From: Microbacterium terregens
GTDB lineage: Bacteria; Actinomycetota; Actinomycetes; Actinomycetales; Microbacteriaceae
DNA length: 64,000 nucleotides
Assembly: GCF_039534975.1 (NCBI RefSeq)
Contig: NZ_BAAAWH010000001.1
Span: forward strand, 558,001 to 622,000
Reading direction: 5' to 3'
The position numbers and the translations under genes were made by a program. Positions 17,692 to 27,746 of this stretch are shown piece by piece. Positions within the stretch are counted from its first letter, which is position 1, and each line of letters begins with the position of its first letter. A model generated the notes under the pieces. That model made no database searches. It saw nothing but the letters and a program-made list of their open reading frames with translations, and was not told where the DNA came from.

Positions 17692-19872
17692 TCAATGGGC
17701 TGCATCGTGCGTCGCCGGTGGCGTGAAACGGCCGTCGGGGTCGATCGGAGGCGCGGTGCGGGGAAAGTCGCGTCGGCCGCGCTCATCCATCAGCTGCGCC
17801 GCTCGGCCCTCGGGGTCGGGAACCGGTCTGCCGTCCTCATGCTCGAACCGGACCGAGCGCACGCGCCCATCGATCACGCTCCCCTCGGCATCCAGACTCA
17901 CCTCGAGGTATGCCCCATACCGTGTGGCCTGATCGGCGCCGAAGACCCCGCCGCCGCCGAAGTTCCCGAGACTGTAGGCGATGAGCCTGTCCTGGTAGAA
18001 CTCCATGCCGCGCAGCACGTGCGGCCCGTGCCCGAGGACCAGATCGGCGCCGGCATCGATCGCCGCGTGCGAGAACGCGATCACGTCGCCCCTCTTCTCG
18101 CCGTACATCGTCTCCATCCCGGGCGTCACGGCCTCGGCATCCGAGCCCTCTGCGCCCATGTGCGCGTGCGCGACGACGATGTCCGCCGTCGACGCTGCCG
18201 CCTGAACCACCTCGCGGACGTGACGCAGATCCGTGAGCCGGTTGGTGTCGCCGTAGGGGGCGAAACCCAGCACGGCCACCGTGAGGTTCCCGACACGGGT
18301 GCAGGAGATCTCGTTCCGCGCGCCCACGGTGCGGATGCCGGTGGCGGCGAGGTTCTGCTGCGTGTTGACGTATCCCTCGTGGCCGAAGTCACCGGTGTGA
18401 TTGTTCGCAAGATTCAGCAGATCGAAGCCTGCGAACAGGGGAGCCGCGTCGGCGGCGCTTCGAAACGCCAGGCACTCGGCCCGCGCTTCGCATTTGTCGT
18501 ACCCCGTGTCGGCCGAGATGACCTGCTCGAGGTTGCCGGTCACGATGTCCTGGGTGAACCACGGACGCACCTCGTCGAAATGATCCTTCCCGCGGTCGGC
18601 GGGAACGTCGTGGCCGACGTCGTAGAGCAGAACGTCGCCCGCGCCGCCGATGCTCACCTGCCCCGCGTGCGATGCGGGGCGGCGGGGAGGGTCGGACGGA
18701 CACCCCGCGATGCCGGACCCGCCCCCGGCGACCGCGCCGGTCGCGATCAGGAGCATCACCGCGACGGCGCCACGCCACGGCACGGAACGCGGCAGCGCAC
18801 GCACCGCGTTTCGCCGCCGCGGTCGCGCCGTCGAGCGCCGCGCCGGCAGGTCGAGCAGCCAGAACAGGCGATCCCTGACGATCAGGTGACCGAGCGCCGT
18901 GCTCGTCGCGACGATGACCGCGGTGAGCGCCAGCGGAAGGAGCACGGCAGCGCCCAGCTGCACCGCGACCCGAGCACCCGACAGCCATCCGACCAGGAGA
19001 AAGTCGGCGAACGCCAGCAACGGCATATGGGCGACGTAGATAACGAGGGTGCGCGCGCCGAGCCAGCTCATTCCTCGGCCGAGGAGCGGCACTCGGGCCA
19101 GGACGGGCGCGACCAGGACCCCCATCACCACTCCGATCAGCGACACGGCCGGCCACACGCCCGGGACGGTCGCCGAGTCCGTGATCCGCATCGCCGCGAA
19201 GGCGAGGACGTAGACGACGACCGAGAGCATCGCTGTGACCGGAGTCGACCGGGCGACCAGACGCCGGATCTGCGGAGCGAGATGAAGGCCCAGCAGGAAG
19301 AACAGCAGGTTGTAGAGCAGAGAGCCGCGGTTGCTCACGACGTCGATCAGACCGGCCGAGACCGTGACGGACAGGACGGCCGCACCGGCGATCACCGACC
19401 ACCGGGGGGCGCGTCGCAATGCCTTGGCGACCACGAAGTAGAGGGCCAGCGCGTATAGATACCAGGTGTTCGGCGGGCTGATCGTGATGGCCTCGATGAA
19501 CTCGGCGAGGCTGCGCGGGATGAGGGTGGGGAAGTCGGGGAAAGCCCACATCGCCGCCATGTGGATCAGCGTCCACAGCAGGTACAGGTAGAGGAGACGA
19601 ACGACGCGGGGGCGGAACACCGCCGACCAGGGCCGTTCGTAGGCATTCGCTGCGAAGAAGCCCGACATCAGCAGGAACAGCGGCATGAGCAACGGCCAGA
19701 TCAGATCGCCGGCGAGTCCCCAGACACCGGGGATCGGGATGCCGAGCTGCCAGTCGATCTGCAGGTAGGTCTTCATGACGACGTGCCACAGCACGACGAG
19801 GACGATCAACGCCCCTTTCAGACCGTCCGCCCACAGCAGCCGCGGGCCACGGGAGTTCGCCGGAGCGCTCAT
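17692..19872 (-). CDS. Membrane acyltransferase fused to a CapA-type domain
   Basis: 726-aa fusion. Residues ~1-345 form an acyltransferase-3/OpgC-like integral membrane domain with about ten hydrophobic segments; it opens with WADGLKGALIVLVVLWHVV, whose His is the usual catalytic position. Residues ~385-726 form a CapA/PGA-cap domain of the metallophosphatase fold with GAGDVLLYD, NLEQVIS, LANNHTGDFG, VAHAHMG and GHGPHVLRG. A proline/arginine-rich linker and one more hydrophobic segment (~365-385) join them, which would put the CapA domain outside the cell. The two parts suggest acylation and handling of a surface polymer such as poly-glutamate or a capsule. The pairing in one chain is not one I know as common. 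Confidence 0.85.
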   Translation of the reverse strand: MSAPANSRGPRLLWADGLKGALIVLVVLWHVVMKTYLQIDWQLGIPIPGVWGLAGDLIWPLLMPLFLLMSGFFAANAYERPWSAVFRPRVVRLLYLYLLWTLIHMAAMWAFPDFPTLIPRSLAEFIEAITISPPNTWYLYALALYFVVAKALRRAPRWSVIAGAAVLSVTVSAGLIDVVSNRGSLLYNLLFFLLGLHLAPQIRRLVARSTPVTAMLSVVVYVLAFAAMRITDSATVPGVWPAVSLIGVVMGVLVAPVLARVPLLGRGMSWLGARTLVIYVAHMPLLAFADFLLVGWLSGARVAVQLGAAVLLPLALTAVIVATSTALGHLIVRDRLFWLLDLPARRSTARPRRRNAVRALPRSVPWRGAVAVMLLIATGAVAGGGSGIAGCPSDPPRRPASHAGQVSIGGAGDVLLYDVGHDVPADRGKDHFDEVRPWFTQDIVTGNLEQVISADTGYDKCEARAECLAFRSAADAAPLFAGFDLLNLANNHTGDFGHEGYVNTQQNLAATGIRTVGARNEISCTRVGNLTVAVLGFAPYGDTNRLTDLRHVREVVQAAASTADIVVAHAHMGAEGSDAEAVTPGMETMYGEKRGDVIAFSHAAIDAGADLVLGHGPHVLRGMEFYQDRLIAYSLGNFGGGGVFGADQATRYGAYLEVSLDAEGSVIDGRVRSVRFEHEDGRPVPDPEGRAAQLMDERGRRDFPRTAPPIDPDGRFTPPATHDAAH

Positions 19873-20116
19873 GCGCGCGCCTCTGTCGGGACGGTCGCCC
19901 CCGCTGTGTCGTGAAGGAGTTCGCCGCTGGGTCGGGCGAGCAGCGCGGTGTTCGCGCGGATCTCCTCGTCATGCACAAGCAGTTCGGTGGTGGGTGCGGG
20001 CATCCCCCCAGCCCAGCGCCCGCCATGTTGCGACGGCGTATGGGCTCTCGGATATCCGGACCGTATGTCGCGTCAGGATCCGGATCTTGCGCGACGCAGG
20101 GGCGTCGCTAATGAAG
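19873..20116. other. Intergenic, no gene recognised
   Basis: About 240 bp between the acyltransferase-CapA start and the tRNA cluster terminator. I see no convincing ORF, hairpin or repeat. It must hold the promoter of the fusion gene, but no clear -10 box stands out. Confidence 0.5.
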
Positions 20117-20149
20117 AAACCCCCTCCTGTAGAAGCCAGAAGAGGGTTT
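20117..20149 (-). terminator. Intrinsic terminator of the tRNA-Glu-Asp-Phe operon
   Basis: Read on the minus strand, AAACCCTCTTCTG pairs along all 13 positions (two of them G-U) with CAGGAGGGGGTTT across a 7-nt loop. It lies 3 bp past the tRNA-Phe 3' end. The downstream run is CTTC rather than a long U tract. Confidence 0.8.
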
Positions 20150-20152
20150 CAG

Positions 20153-20225
20153 TGGCTCCGACGGGCGTCGATCCCGTGACCTCACGATTTTCAGTCGTGC
20201 GCTCTACCAACTGAGCTACAGAGCC
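20153..20225 (-). tRNA. tRNA-Phe (GAA)
   Basis: 73-nt cloverleaf on the minus strand with acceptor stem GGCTCTG/CGGAGCC, D-arm TAGCTCAGTTGGTAGAGC, anticodon loop CTGAAAA (GAA) and TFC arm with GATCGAC in place of the usual TTCGAAT loop. The CCA end is not encoded. It is the last of three tRNAs transcribed together and is followed at once by a terminator. Confidence 0.93.
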
Positions 20226-20259
20226 ACGCGGCATCCGAGGATGTCACGTCCTAGACGAA

Positions 20260-20283
20260 AGGCCCTCTTCGAAAAAAGGGCCT
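20260..20283 (-). terminator. Hairpin between tRNA-Asp and tRNA-Phe
   Basis: AGGCCCT and AGGGCCT form a perfect 7-bp stem with a 10-nt loop, followed on the minus strand by TTTCG. It is either a partial terminator or a processing site separating tRNA-Asp from tRNA-Phe. Confidence 0.6.
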
Positions 20284-20295
20284 GTCGCCATAGAG

Positions 20296-20369
20296 CGACC
20301 CTGACGGGACTTGAACCCGCGACCTCCGCCGTGACAGGGCGGCACGCTAACCAGCTGCGCTACAGGGCC
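20296..20369 (-). tRNA. tRNA-Asp (GTC)
   Basis: 74-nt cloverleaf on the minus strand. The acceptor is GGCCCTG/CAGGGTC with G as discriminator, the D-arm is TAGCGCAGCTGGTTAGCG, the anticodon loop CTGTCAC (GTC), and the T-arm CGGGTTCAAGTCCCG. It is the middle gene of the Glu-Asp-Phe cluster. Confidence 0.95.
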
Positions 20370-20395
20370 ATGCATATGAAGTTGTATGTCGGGCG

Positions 20396-20468
20396 TGACC
20401 CCAACGGGATTCGAACCCGTGCTACCGCCGTGAAAGGGCGGCGTCCTAGGCCGCTAAACGATGGGGCC
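20396..20468 (-). tRNA. tRNA-Glu (TTC)
   Basis: 73-nt cloverleaf on the minus strand. The acceptor is GGCCCCA/TGGGGTC, the D-arm CGTTTAGCGGCCTAGGACG, the anticodon loop CTTTCAC (TTC), and the T-arm CGGGTTCGAATCCCG. It is the first tRNA of the cluster, and a promoter can be placed about 35-65 bp upstream. Confidence 0.95.
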
Positions 20469-20503
20469 GGATGAACCCGGGGGCTCACCGTTACCGACGC
20501 TCA

Positions 20504-20533
20504 AGCATACGCAATCCAACGCTGATCCGCCAA
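20504..20533 (-). promoter_or_regulatory. Promoter of the tRNA-Glu-Asp-Phe operon
   Basis: On the minus strand TTGGCG (-35), an 18-bp spacer and TATGCT (-10), ending 35 bp before the tRNA-Glu 5' end. The match to a housekeeping sigma promoter is good and the position suits a stable-RNA operon with a short leader. Confidence 0.6.
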
Positions 20534-20718
20534 TCGACCTCGCGGACTGCGAAGAGCGCGGTAGTCCTCAGTCTAGGGGTGCGCGGCGGCCGTGTTCGCC
20601 GCGGGGGTCCGATTCCGTGTCTGCGGGCGCGCCAGCGGCCATCCGGGCTCCACGCCGAGTGAGATGGGTGGAGCGCACCGCCTGCAAGGAGCAGGATGGG
20701 AGCAAGCGAAGGTTTCCG
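20534..20718. other. Intergenic between the tRNA promoter and the M23 promoter
   Basis: About 185 bp separating two divergent promoters. It contains GCCGTGTTCGCCGCGG and other G+C-rich stretches but no ORF or repeat that I can support. Confidence 0.5.
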
Positions 20719-20746
20719 TTGCGCATGTGACTGATGTTGCTAGTGT
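20719..20746 (+). promoter_or_regulatory. Promoter of the M23 peptidase gene
   Basis: TTGCGC (-35), a 16-bp spacer and TAGTGT (-10), giving a start near 20753 and a ~24-nt leader that carries the GGGAGG ribosome binding site before GTG at 20777. Confidence 0.5.
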
Positions 20747-20776
20747 GAGGGAAGTCGACCCGCGACGGGAGGATCC

Positions 20777-22165
20777 GTGGAGCCCGATAAGACCCAGGAC
20801 GAGTGCGGTTGCGCTCCGACGCCTGCTGAGCGGCGCACGCTCTGGCCGGCGGTGAGCCGGCGAGGTGCACTGGGCCTGGGCGTGCTCGGCATCGTCGCTC
20901 TCGGAGCGACCGGTGGTCCCGTGATCTCCTCGGCGTTCGGCGCGACGTATCCGTCGTGGGACGACGTGCAGGCTGCCAAGGCCAACGAGGCCGCCAAGGC
21001 CGCCGAGGTGTCCAAGATCCAGGGGCTCATTCAGAGCCTCAACAGCGAAGTCGCTCGCACCCAAGAAGCAGCCAAGCTGGCGTCGGACGTCTTCTACGAA
21101 GCACAGCAGGCCTTCTTCGCCCAGGCCCGGCGCGCCGACGAACTCCAGGCGCAGGCGGACCAGCAGGCCGCGCAGGCTACGGACTCGGCGAACAAAGCCG
21201 GTCGCCTGGCCGCGCAGCTCTACCGCAACGGCGGCGATGACACGTCGCTCGAGTTGTTCTTCGCCGGCTCCGCAGCATCGACGGATGACCTGCTCGCCCG
21301 TCTGGGCACGATGGACAAGCTCATCGAGCGCAACAGCGCGGTGTACTCCGACGCGGTCATGGCGCGCGACTCGGCGCAGAGTCTCAGCGATCAGGCCGTC
21401 GTCGCCCGGGCGGAGCGCGATCGCCTGCAGCGGGATGCCGAGCAGAAGATGGTCGTCGCGCAGGAAGCGGCCAATGCGGCCCAGGCTGCTCTCGACGCCC
21501 AGACCGCCAACCTGGCGACGCTCGAGGCGCAGCTCGCTGCACTGCAGGACACTACGAGCAAGACGATCGCCGACTACCAGGCCGGCGTCGAAGCGGCACG
21601 AATCGCCGAAGAGAAGCGCCAGGCGGAACTGCGCGCCGAAGCCGACCGGCGCGCAGCGGCGGCAGCAGCCGCCGCAGCCGCGGCGGGTGGCGGCGGTGGC
21701 GGTGGCGGTGGCGGTGGCGGTGGAGGCGGCGGCGGTGGAGGCGGCGGCTCCGGTTGGTCGAGACCCGGCGGCGGCGGCGTGTCCTCGGGCTACGGCCCCA
21801 GATACGTGCAATGCGGCAGCGGCTATTGCTCCAGCGGCTACCACGAGGGGACCGACCTCGGGCAGGCATGCTGGTCGGGCATCTACGCCGCCTACTCCGG
21901 CACGGTGGTCTTTGCGGGATACAACGGCGGCTACGGCAACTACGTCAAGATCGATCACGGCAGCGGTGTCGCCACCGGGTACGCGCACATCTCCAACGGC
22001 GGCTTCTACGTCAGGTACGGCCAATGGGTCAACTCCGGCGACCTCATCGCGGCCACCGGGCAGACCGGCAACTCCTTCGGCTGCCACCTCCACTTCGAGG
22101 TGTATCTGAACGGGCGCACGACCAACCCGGCGCCGTTCATGGCCGACCGGGGTGTCTGGCTCTAG
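20777..22165 (+). CDS. Secreted M23 peptidoglycan endopeptidase with coiled coil
   Basis: Cell-wall hydrolase of 462 aa. A twin-arginine-like signal (SRRGALGLGVLG, ~28-39) ends near SAFGA at 54; then comes a long Ala/Glu/Gln-rich coiled coil (~60-295), an Ala run, about 20 consecutive glycines, and a C-terminal M23/LytM domain with zinc ligands in YHEGTDLG and GCHLHFEVY. The layout resembles PcsB/RipC-type division hydrolases that are switched on by FtsEX through the coiled coil; that link is inference. GTG at 20777 is fixed by GGGAGG 5 nt upstream. The Cys pairs in the catalytic domain (CGSGYCSSG, QACW, FGCHLH) may form disulfides. Confidence 0.9.
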   Translation: MEPDKTQDECGCAPTPAERRTLWPAVSRRGALGLGVLGIVALGATGGPVISSAFGATYPSWDDVQAAKANEAAKAAEVSKIQGLIQSLNSEVARTQEAAKLASDVFYEAQQAFFAQARRADELQAQADQQAAQATDSANKAGRLAAQLYRNGGDDTSLELFFAGSAASTDDLLARLGTMDKLIERNSAVYSDAVMARDSAQSLSDQAVVARAERDRLQRDAEQKMVVAQEAANAAQAALDAQTANLATLEAQLAALQDTTSKTIADYQAGVEAARIAEEKRQAELRAEADRRAAAAAAAAAAAGGGGGGGGGGGGGGGGGGGGGSGWSRPGGGGVSSGYGPRYVQCGSGYCSSGYHEGTDLGQACWSGIYAAYSGTVVFAGYNGGYGNYVKIDHGSGVATGYAHISNGGFYVRYGQWVNSGDLIAATGQTGNSFGCHLHFEVYLNGRTTNPAPFMADRGVWL

Positions 22166-22250
22166 CCCGCCACCGTTGCCGCACGCAGGCTCCGAACACT
22201 GAAGGCGGACGACGCGCTGGTGCGCGGCATCCGCCTTCTGCGTCGTGCGG

Positions 22251-22784
22251 TCAGACGGTCTTGGGCGCGATGCCCTCACCCTGTGTCTTGGTCTCGCCCT
22301 CGTGCTCGGCGAAGCGGACGATGGCCTCGTCGAGGATGCGGTCGGCCTCAGCCCGGTCGCCCCACGCGTCGACCTTGACCCACTTGTTGGGCTCGAGATC
22401 CTTGTAGTGCTCGAAGAAGTGCTCGATCTCCTTCTTCGTGTACTCGGGAATGTCGTCGAGGTCCTGGATGTGGCTCCAGCGGGGGTCCTTGGTCAGGACC
22501 GCCACCAGCTTGTCGTCGCCGCCCGCCTCGTCCTTCATCTTCAGCACGCCCACCGGACGCACGTTGACCATCACGCCCGGGAAGAGGGTGACATCGAGCA
22601 GCACGAGCACGTCGAGGGGGTCGCCGTCCTCGCCGAGGGTGTTCTCGAAGAACCCGTAGTCGGCGGGGTAGCCCATCGGAGTGAACAGGACGCGGTCCAG
22701 AAAGACCCGCCCGGTGCCGTGATCGACCTCGTACTTGACGCGGCTGCCGCGGGGGATCTCGATGACGGCGTCGTGTGCGCCCAT
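22251..22784 (-). CDS. ppa: Inorganic pyrophosphatase
   Basis: Soluble family I pyrophosphatase (PPi to 2 Pi), 177 aa, normal for bacteria. The active-site sequence is intact: [12 protein letters not shown] near the start, [26 protein letters not shown] carrying the metal-binding acidic residues, and [12 protein letters not shown] toward the end. ATG at 22784 is preceded by AAGGAG at a 7-nt distance. It is divergent from tilS. Confidence 0.97.
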   Translation of the reverse strand: MGAHDAVIEIPRGSRVKYEVDHGTGRVFLDRVLFTPMGYPADYGFFENTLGEDGDPLDVLVLLDVTLFPGVMVNVRPVGVLKMKDEAGGDDKLVAVLTKDPRWSHIQDLDDIPEYTKKEIEHFFEHYKDLEPNKWVKVDAWGDRAEADRILDEAIVRFAEHEGETKTQGEGIAPKTV

Positions 22785-22947
22785 GCGTGTGCTCCTTGAA
22801 TGACGGGTGGGGAATGCCGCGAACCAGCCTACTCGCGCGCGTCGGCCGTCAAAAAGCGGGGAGAAATGGCGGCCTTCACCGCCGCCGGGTGCCGTGCACC
22901 GCAGTTGCGCCCGTCGCTTTGACACGACACGGCGATACCGTGGGAGC

Positions 22948-23943
22948 GTGGACACCCGCCCGAGCCTCGACCCCGCCATCGCCGAAGTGCGGCTGGCCGT
23001 GCGGGCCGCCCTTGCCGGTCTGGCGCCGGGCGACGCCGTTGTCGTCGCGCTCTCCGGAGGCGCCGATTCGCTCGCCCTGACCGCGGCGGCTGCCTTCGAG
23101 GCCCCGAAGCTCGGGGTGCGCGCGGTGGCGGTGACCGTCGATCACGGGCTGCAGCAGGGCTCAGCGGATGCCGCGGCGCTGGCCGCCGATCGGGCCGCAG
23201 CGCTCGGGATCGAGGCGCGCGTCGTGCGCGTCGATGTCGGTGCAGACGGCGGACCGGAGGCGTCCGCGCGCGCGGCGCGCTACGCCGCGCTCGCCGCCGA
23301 AGCCTCGGCGATCGACGCGCGCGCCGTGCTGGTGGGGCACACGCTCGATGACCAGGCTGAGACCGTGCTGCTGGGGCTCGCGCGCGGGTCGGGTGCCGCC
23401 AGCCTGCAGGGCATGGCGCCGGCCGGCGAACTGACCTCGGGCATCGCCCTCCTGCGACCGCTGTTGGGCGTGCGCCGCGGGATCACCCGCGCGGCCTGCC
23501 TCGCGCAGCGCGTCGAGCCGTGGGAGGACCCGCACAACGCCGACCGGCGCTTTGCCCGCGTGCGCGTTCGCGAGGCCGTGCTCCCCGTGCTCGAGGCAGA
23601 ACTCGGTCCGGGGATCGCCGAAGCGCTGGCCCGTACGGCCCTGCAACTGCGCGAGGATGCCGCGGCCTTCGACGAGATGATCCATGAGACGATCGAAGAC
23701 ATCGTCGAGCACGCCGAGGCGGGCATCTCGGTCTCGGTCGCCGCTCTTGCGGCCAACCCCGCGGCGCTGCGCCACCGCATCATCCGCCGCGTGGTGGCGG
23801 CTGAGTTCGGCGCGAGCCTCACTCGCACGCAGACGCTCGAAGTCGCCCGACTGGTCACGGACTGGTCCGGGCAGGGACCGATCGACCTGCCCGGATGCCG
23901 TGTCCGACGCGCCGGCGGACGACTGGAGTTCACGGCATCCTGA
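22948..23943 (+). CDS. tilS: tRNA(Ile)-lysidine synthase
   Basis: Modifies C34 of the CAU-anticodon tRNA-Ile to lysidine using ATP and lysine, 331 aa (the short actinobacterial form). The PP-loop SGGADS is near residue 35, followed by [36 protein letters not shown] near 130-150, and the RVR region. GTG at 22948 begins the compact N-terminus and follows a GATACC box by 8 nt. In most relatives hpt and ftsH follow directly; here a DUF937 gene on the other strand and a repeat array intervene. Confidence 0.94.
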   Translation: MDTRPSLDPAIAEVRLAVRAALAGLAPGDAVVVALSGGADSLALTAAAAFEAPKLGVRAVAVTVDHGLQQGSADAAALAADRAAALGIEARVVRVDVGADGGPEASARAARYAALAAEASAIDARAVLVGHTLDDQAETVLLGLARGSGAASLQGMAPAGELTSGIALLRPLLGVRRGITRAACLAQRVEPWEDPHNADRRFARVRVREAVLPVLEAELGPGIAEALARTALQLREDAAAFDEMIHETIEDIVEHAEAGISVSVAALAANPAALRHRIIRRVVAAEFGASLTRTQTLEVARLVTDWSGQGPIDLPGCRVRRAGGRLEFTAS

Positions 23944-23956
23944 ACCGCTCGTGGCG

Positions 23957-24493
23957 TTACTTCTTGCCTCCCAGAAGTCCGCCGAGCAGACCGCCGATGT
24001 CGATTCCGGACGATCCCGAGCCGCCGCCACCGAGCAGCCCGCCGATCAGGCCACCGAGTCCGCCGCCCTCGGAACCCGCGTCCTGGGTGGGCGCCTTGTC
24101 CTTCTGCTGATTGGCGATGAATCCCATGATGATGGGAGCGAGGATCGGCAGGAGCTTGCCGAAGTCGATCCCCGCGGTCTTGGGCTCCTGCGTGAGCTTC
24201 TGGGCGACGGCCTGTTCCTGTCCGTCGAAGATGTGGCCGAGGATCTTCTCGCCGTCGGCGGTGTCGAGCGCGTTCAGGTCGACGCGGCCGCCCGCGACCT
24301 CGCCGCCGTGCTTGCCGAGCGCCTTCTCGATTGCGGCGGCACCGTCCGGGGTCTGGGCGTTGCGCTGCAGACCGCTCAGAATCGTCGCGCCGCCCTCTTC
24401 GACGGCCTGTCGGGCCTGACCGGGGTCGACGCCCAGCCGAGAGGCGATGTCGTCGATGGGAAGGGCCTTGAGGATGTCGTCCATTCCGGTCAT
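23957..24493 (-). CDS. DUF937 domain protein
   Basis: 178-aa protein of the DUF937/YidB-like family, function unknown. The N-terminal ~100 residues are helical (MDDILKALPIDDIASRLG, QARQAVEEGGATILSGLQRN, EKILGHIFDG), followed by a hydrophobic stretch LLPILAPIIMGFIA and a Gly-rich tail with GGLIGGLLGGGG repeats. ATG at 24493 has GAGGGAG 7 nt upstream. It is convergent with tilS and faces the 46-bp repeat array upstream. The long open frame continuing into the repeats is not part of the gene. Confidence 0.8.
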   Translation of the reverse strand: MTGMDDILKALPIDDIASRLGVDPGQARQAVEEGGATILSGLQRNAQTPDGAAAIEKALGKHGGEVAGGRVDLNALDTADGEKILGHIFDGQEQAVAQKLTQEPKTAGIDFGKLLPILAPIIMGFIANQQKDKAPTQDAGSEGGGLGGLIGGLLGGGGSGSSGIDIGGLLGGLLGGKK

Positions 24494-24580
24494 GCGCTTA
24501 CTCCCTCGTTCTGACAGGCCTCGTCGCCCGCCCGGCAAGCCTACGGTCGGCTGCGCGCGCAGGCCAGGTCGACCGTGCGC

Positions 24581-24821
24581 GCTGACGCACGGTTCCTCGT
24601 GGGGCTCCGCCCCACACCCCTGGCTTGCTGACGCGCAGTTCTTTGCGGGGCTCCGCCCCACACCCCTGGCTTGCTGACGCACGGTTCCTTGTGGGGCTCC
24701 GCCCCACACCCCTGGCTTGCTGACGCACGGTCCCTTGCGGGGCTCCGCCCCACACCCCTGGCTTGCTGACGCGCAGTTCTTTGCGGGGCTCCGCCCCACA
24801 CCCCTGGCTTGCTGACGCACG
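24581..24821 (-). repeat. 46-bp tandem hairpin repeat, five units plus a stub
   Basis: Units start GCTGACGC at 24581, 24627, 24673, 24719 and 24765, with an 11-bp stub at 24811; the period is exactly 46 bp throughout. Each carries GGGGCTCCGCCCCACACCCC with a hairpin. Two alternating unit types are visible (CACGGTTCCT.. and CGCAGTTCTTTG..). The array fills the space between the DUF937 start and the hpt promoter. It is the reverse complement of the family at 14494-14593. Confidence 0.92.
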
Positions 24822-24824
24822 CCA

Positions 24825-24830
24825 TACACT
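24825..24830 (+). promoter_or_regulatory. -10 box of hpt, leaderless type
   Basis: TACACT, 6 nt, then ATG at 24837. The -35 region would fall inside the last 46-bp repeat unit, so the repeat array forms the upstream part of this promoter. Confidence 0.5.
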
Positions 24831-24836
24831 CGGACC

Positions 24837-25388
24837 ATGCGCGCCGTCGACATCCAGAGCGAGATCACCGAAATCCTCGTCACCGAGGAGCAGATCCTGA
24901 AGCGGCTCGACGAGATCGCCGCACAGGTCGCCGTGGATTACGCGGACAAGGATCTTCTGCTGGTCGGGGTGCTCAAAGGCGCGATCATGGTCATGGCGGA
25001 CTTCTCTCGTGCTCTGCCGACCGTGGCTCCGATCGACTGGATGGCGGTGTCCTCGTATGGCGCGAGCACGAAATCCAGCGGTGTGGTGCAGATCCGCAAG
25101 GACCTCGACGAGGACCTCCACGATCGGCACGTGCTGATCGTCGAGGACATCATCGACTCCGGCCTGACCCTGAGCTGGCTGCTGGAGAACTTCGCCTCGA
25201 GGGGCGCGGCATCCGTCGAGGTGTTCGCTCTGCTGCGCAAGCCGGATGCCGCGAAGGTGCACGTCGACTGCCGCTACGTCGGCTTCGACATCGCGAACGA
25301 ATTCGTCGTCGGCTACGGCCTGGATTACGCCGAGAAGTACCGCAATCTCCGCGATGTGGCGATCCTCGCCCCGCACGTCTACAGCTGA
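24837..25388 (+). CDS. hpt: Hypoxanthine phosphoribosyltransferase
   Basis: Purine salvage enzyme (hypoxanthine or guanine plus PRPP to IMP/GMP), 183 aa. The PRPP-binding loop is LIVEDIIDSGLTLSWLL near residues 100-116, and other family marks are LVGVLKGAIMVMADF near 42-56 and the C-terminal DIANEFVVGYGLDYAEKYRNL. ATG at 24837 follows a TACACT box by 6 nt. It lies upstream of ftsH and the folate genes, the usual actinobacterial order. Confidence 0.96.
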   Translation: MRAVDIQSEITEILVTEEQILKRLDEIAAQVAVDYADKDLLLVGVLKGAIMVMADFSRALPTVAPIDWMAVSSYGASTKSSGVVQIRKDLDEDLHDRHVLIVEDIIDSGLTLSWLLENFASRGAASVEVFALLRKPDAAKVHVDCRYVGFDIANEFVVGYGLDYAEKYRNLRDVAILAPHVYS

Positions 25389-25729
25389 CCTGCCCGCACT
25401 GCCCCGCCCGATCGTTCGTTCACTTGCCCTGGATGTACACGAAACGGCGTCTCGGGCGTACATCCAGGGCAAGCGAACACAGGATCGGCGGCTCAGGGAG
25501 CCCGATCGGCACTGACGGGGGCCCCGCTCGCAGCGATCGGCCGCACGCACGCGTCGCCGCCGTCGACATCGCCCGGGATGCCGCACGCGACGCCGTCGAC
25601 GATTCCGCCGTCGGCGAATGCACAGACTGGGCATAGACAGCCCGCGATACCCTGATTCCACCGTCGCCGAGGCCCCGAGTCCTCGTGCGGACGGATCGTC
25701 GACGAAAGGGAACGGGCGCCGCCCGCACC
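25389..25729. other. Intergenic upstream of ftsH
   Basis: 341 bp without a gene. The first part contains the long hairpin at 25418-25478. The rest, up to the ftsH start, contains no ORF I can support; CGACGAAAGGGAACG just before ATG 25730 is the likely ribosome-binding region. Confidence 0.6.
25418..25478. repeat. Long hairpin element, TTGCCCTG family, copy 1
   Basis: Left arm GTTCACTTGCCCTGGATGTA (+C) at 25418-25438 pairs with 25458-25478 over 21 bp with one mismatch; the loop is 19 nt. A second copy with a different stem dinucleotide but preserved pairing is at 44903-44963. Confidence 0.9.
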
Positions 25730-27736
<2,007 letters not shown>

Positions 27737-27746
27737 GCTCGGGCCT

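Noticed and set aside
16534..19458. 974-codon plus-strand open frame over the aminotransferase and acyltransferase genes
   Set aside because: Shadow of two well-supported minus-strand genes; the translation is low-complexity and matches nothing.
24494..24883. Extended coding region running through the 46-bp repeats
   Set aside because: 46 is not divisible by 3, so the peptide is only the repeat read in rotating frames. The DUF937 gene has a clear ribosome binding site and start at 24493.
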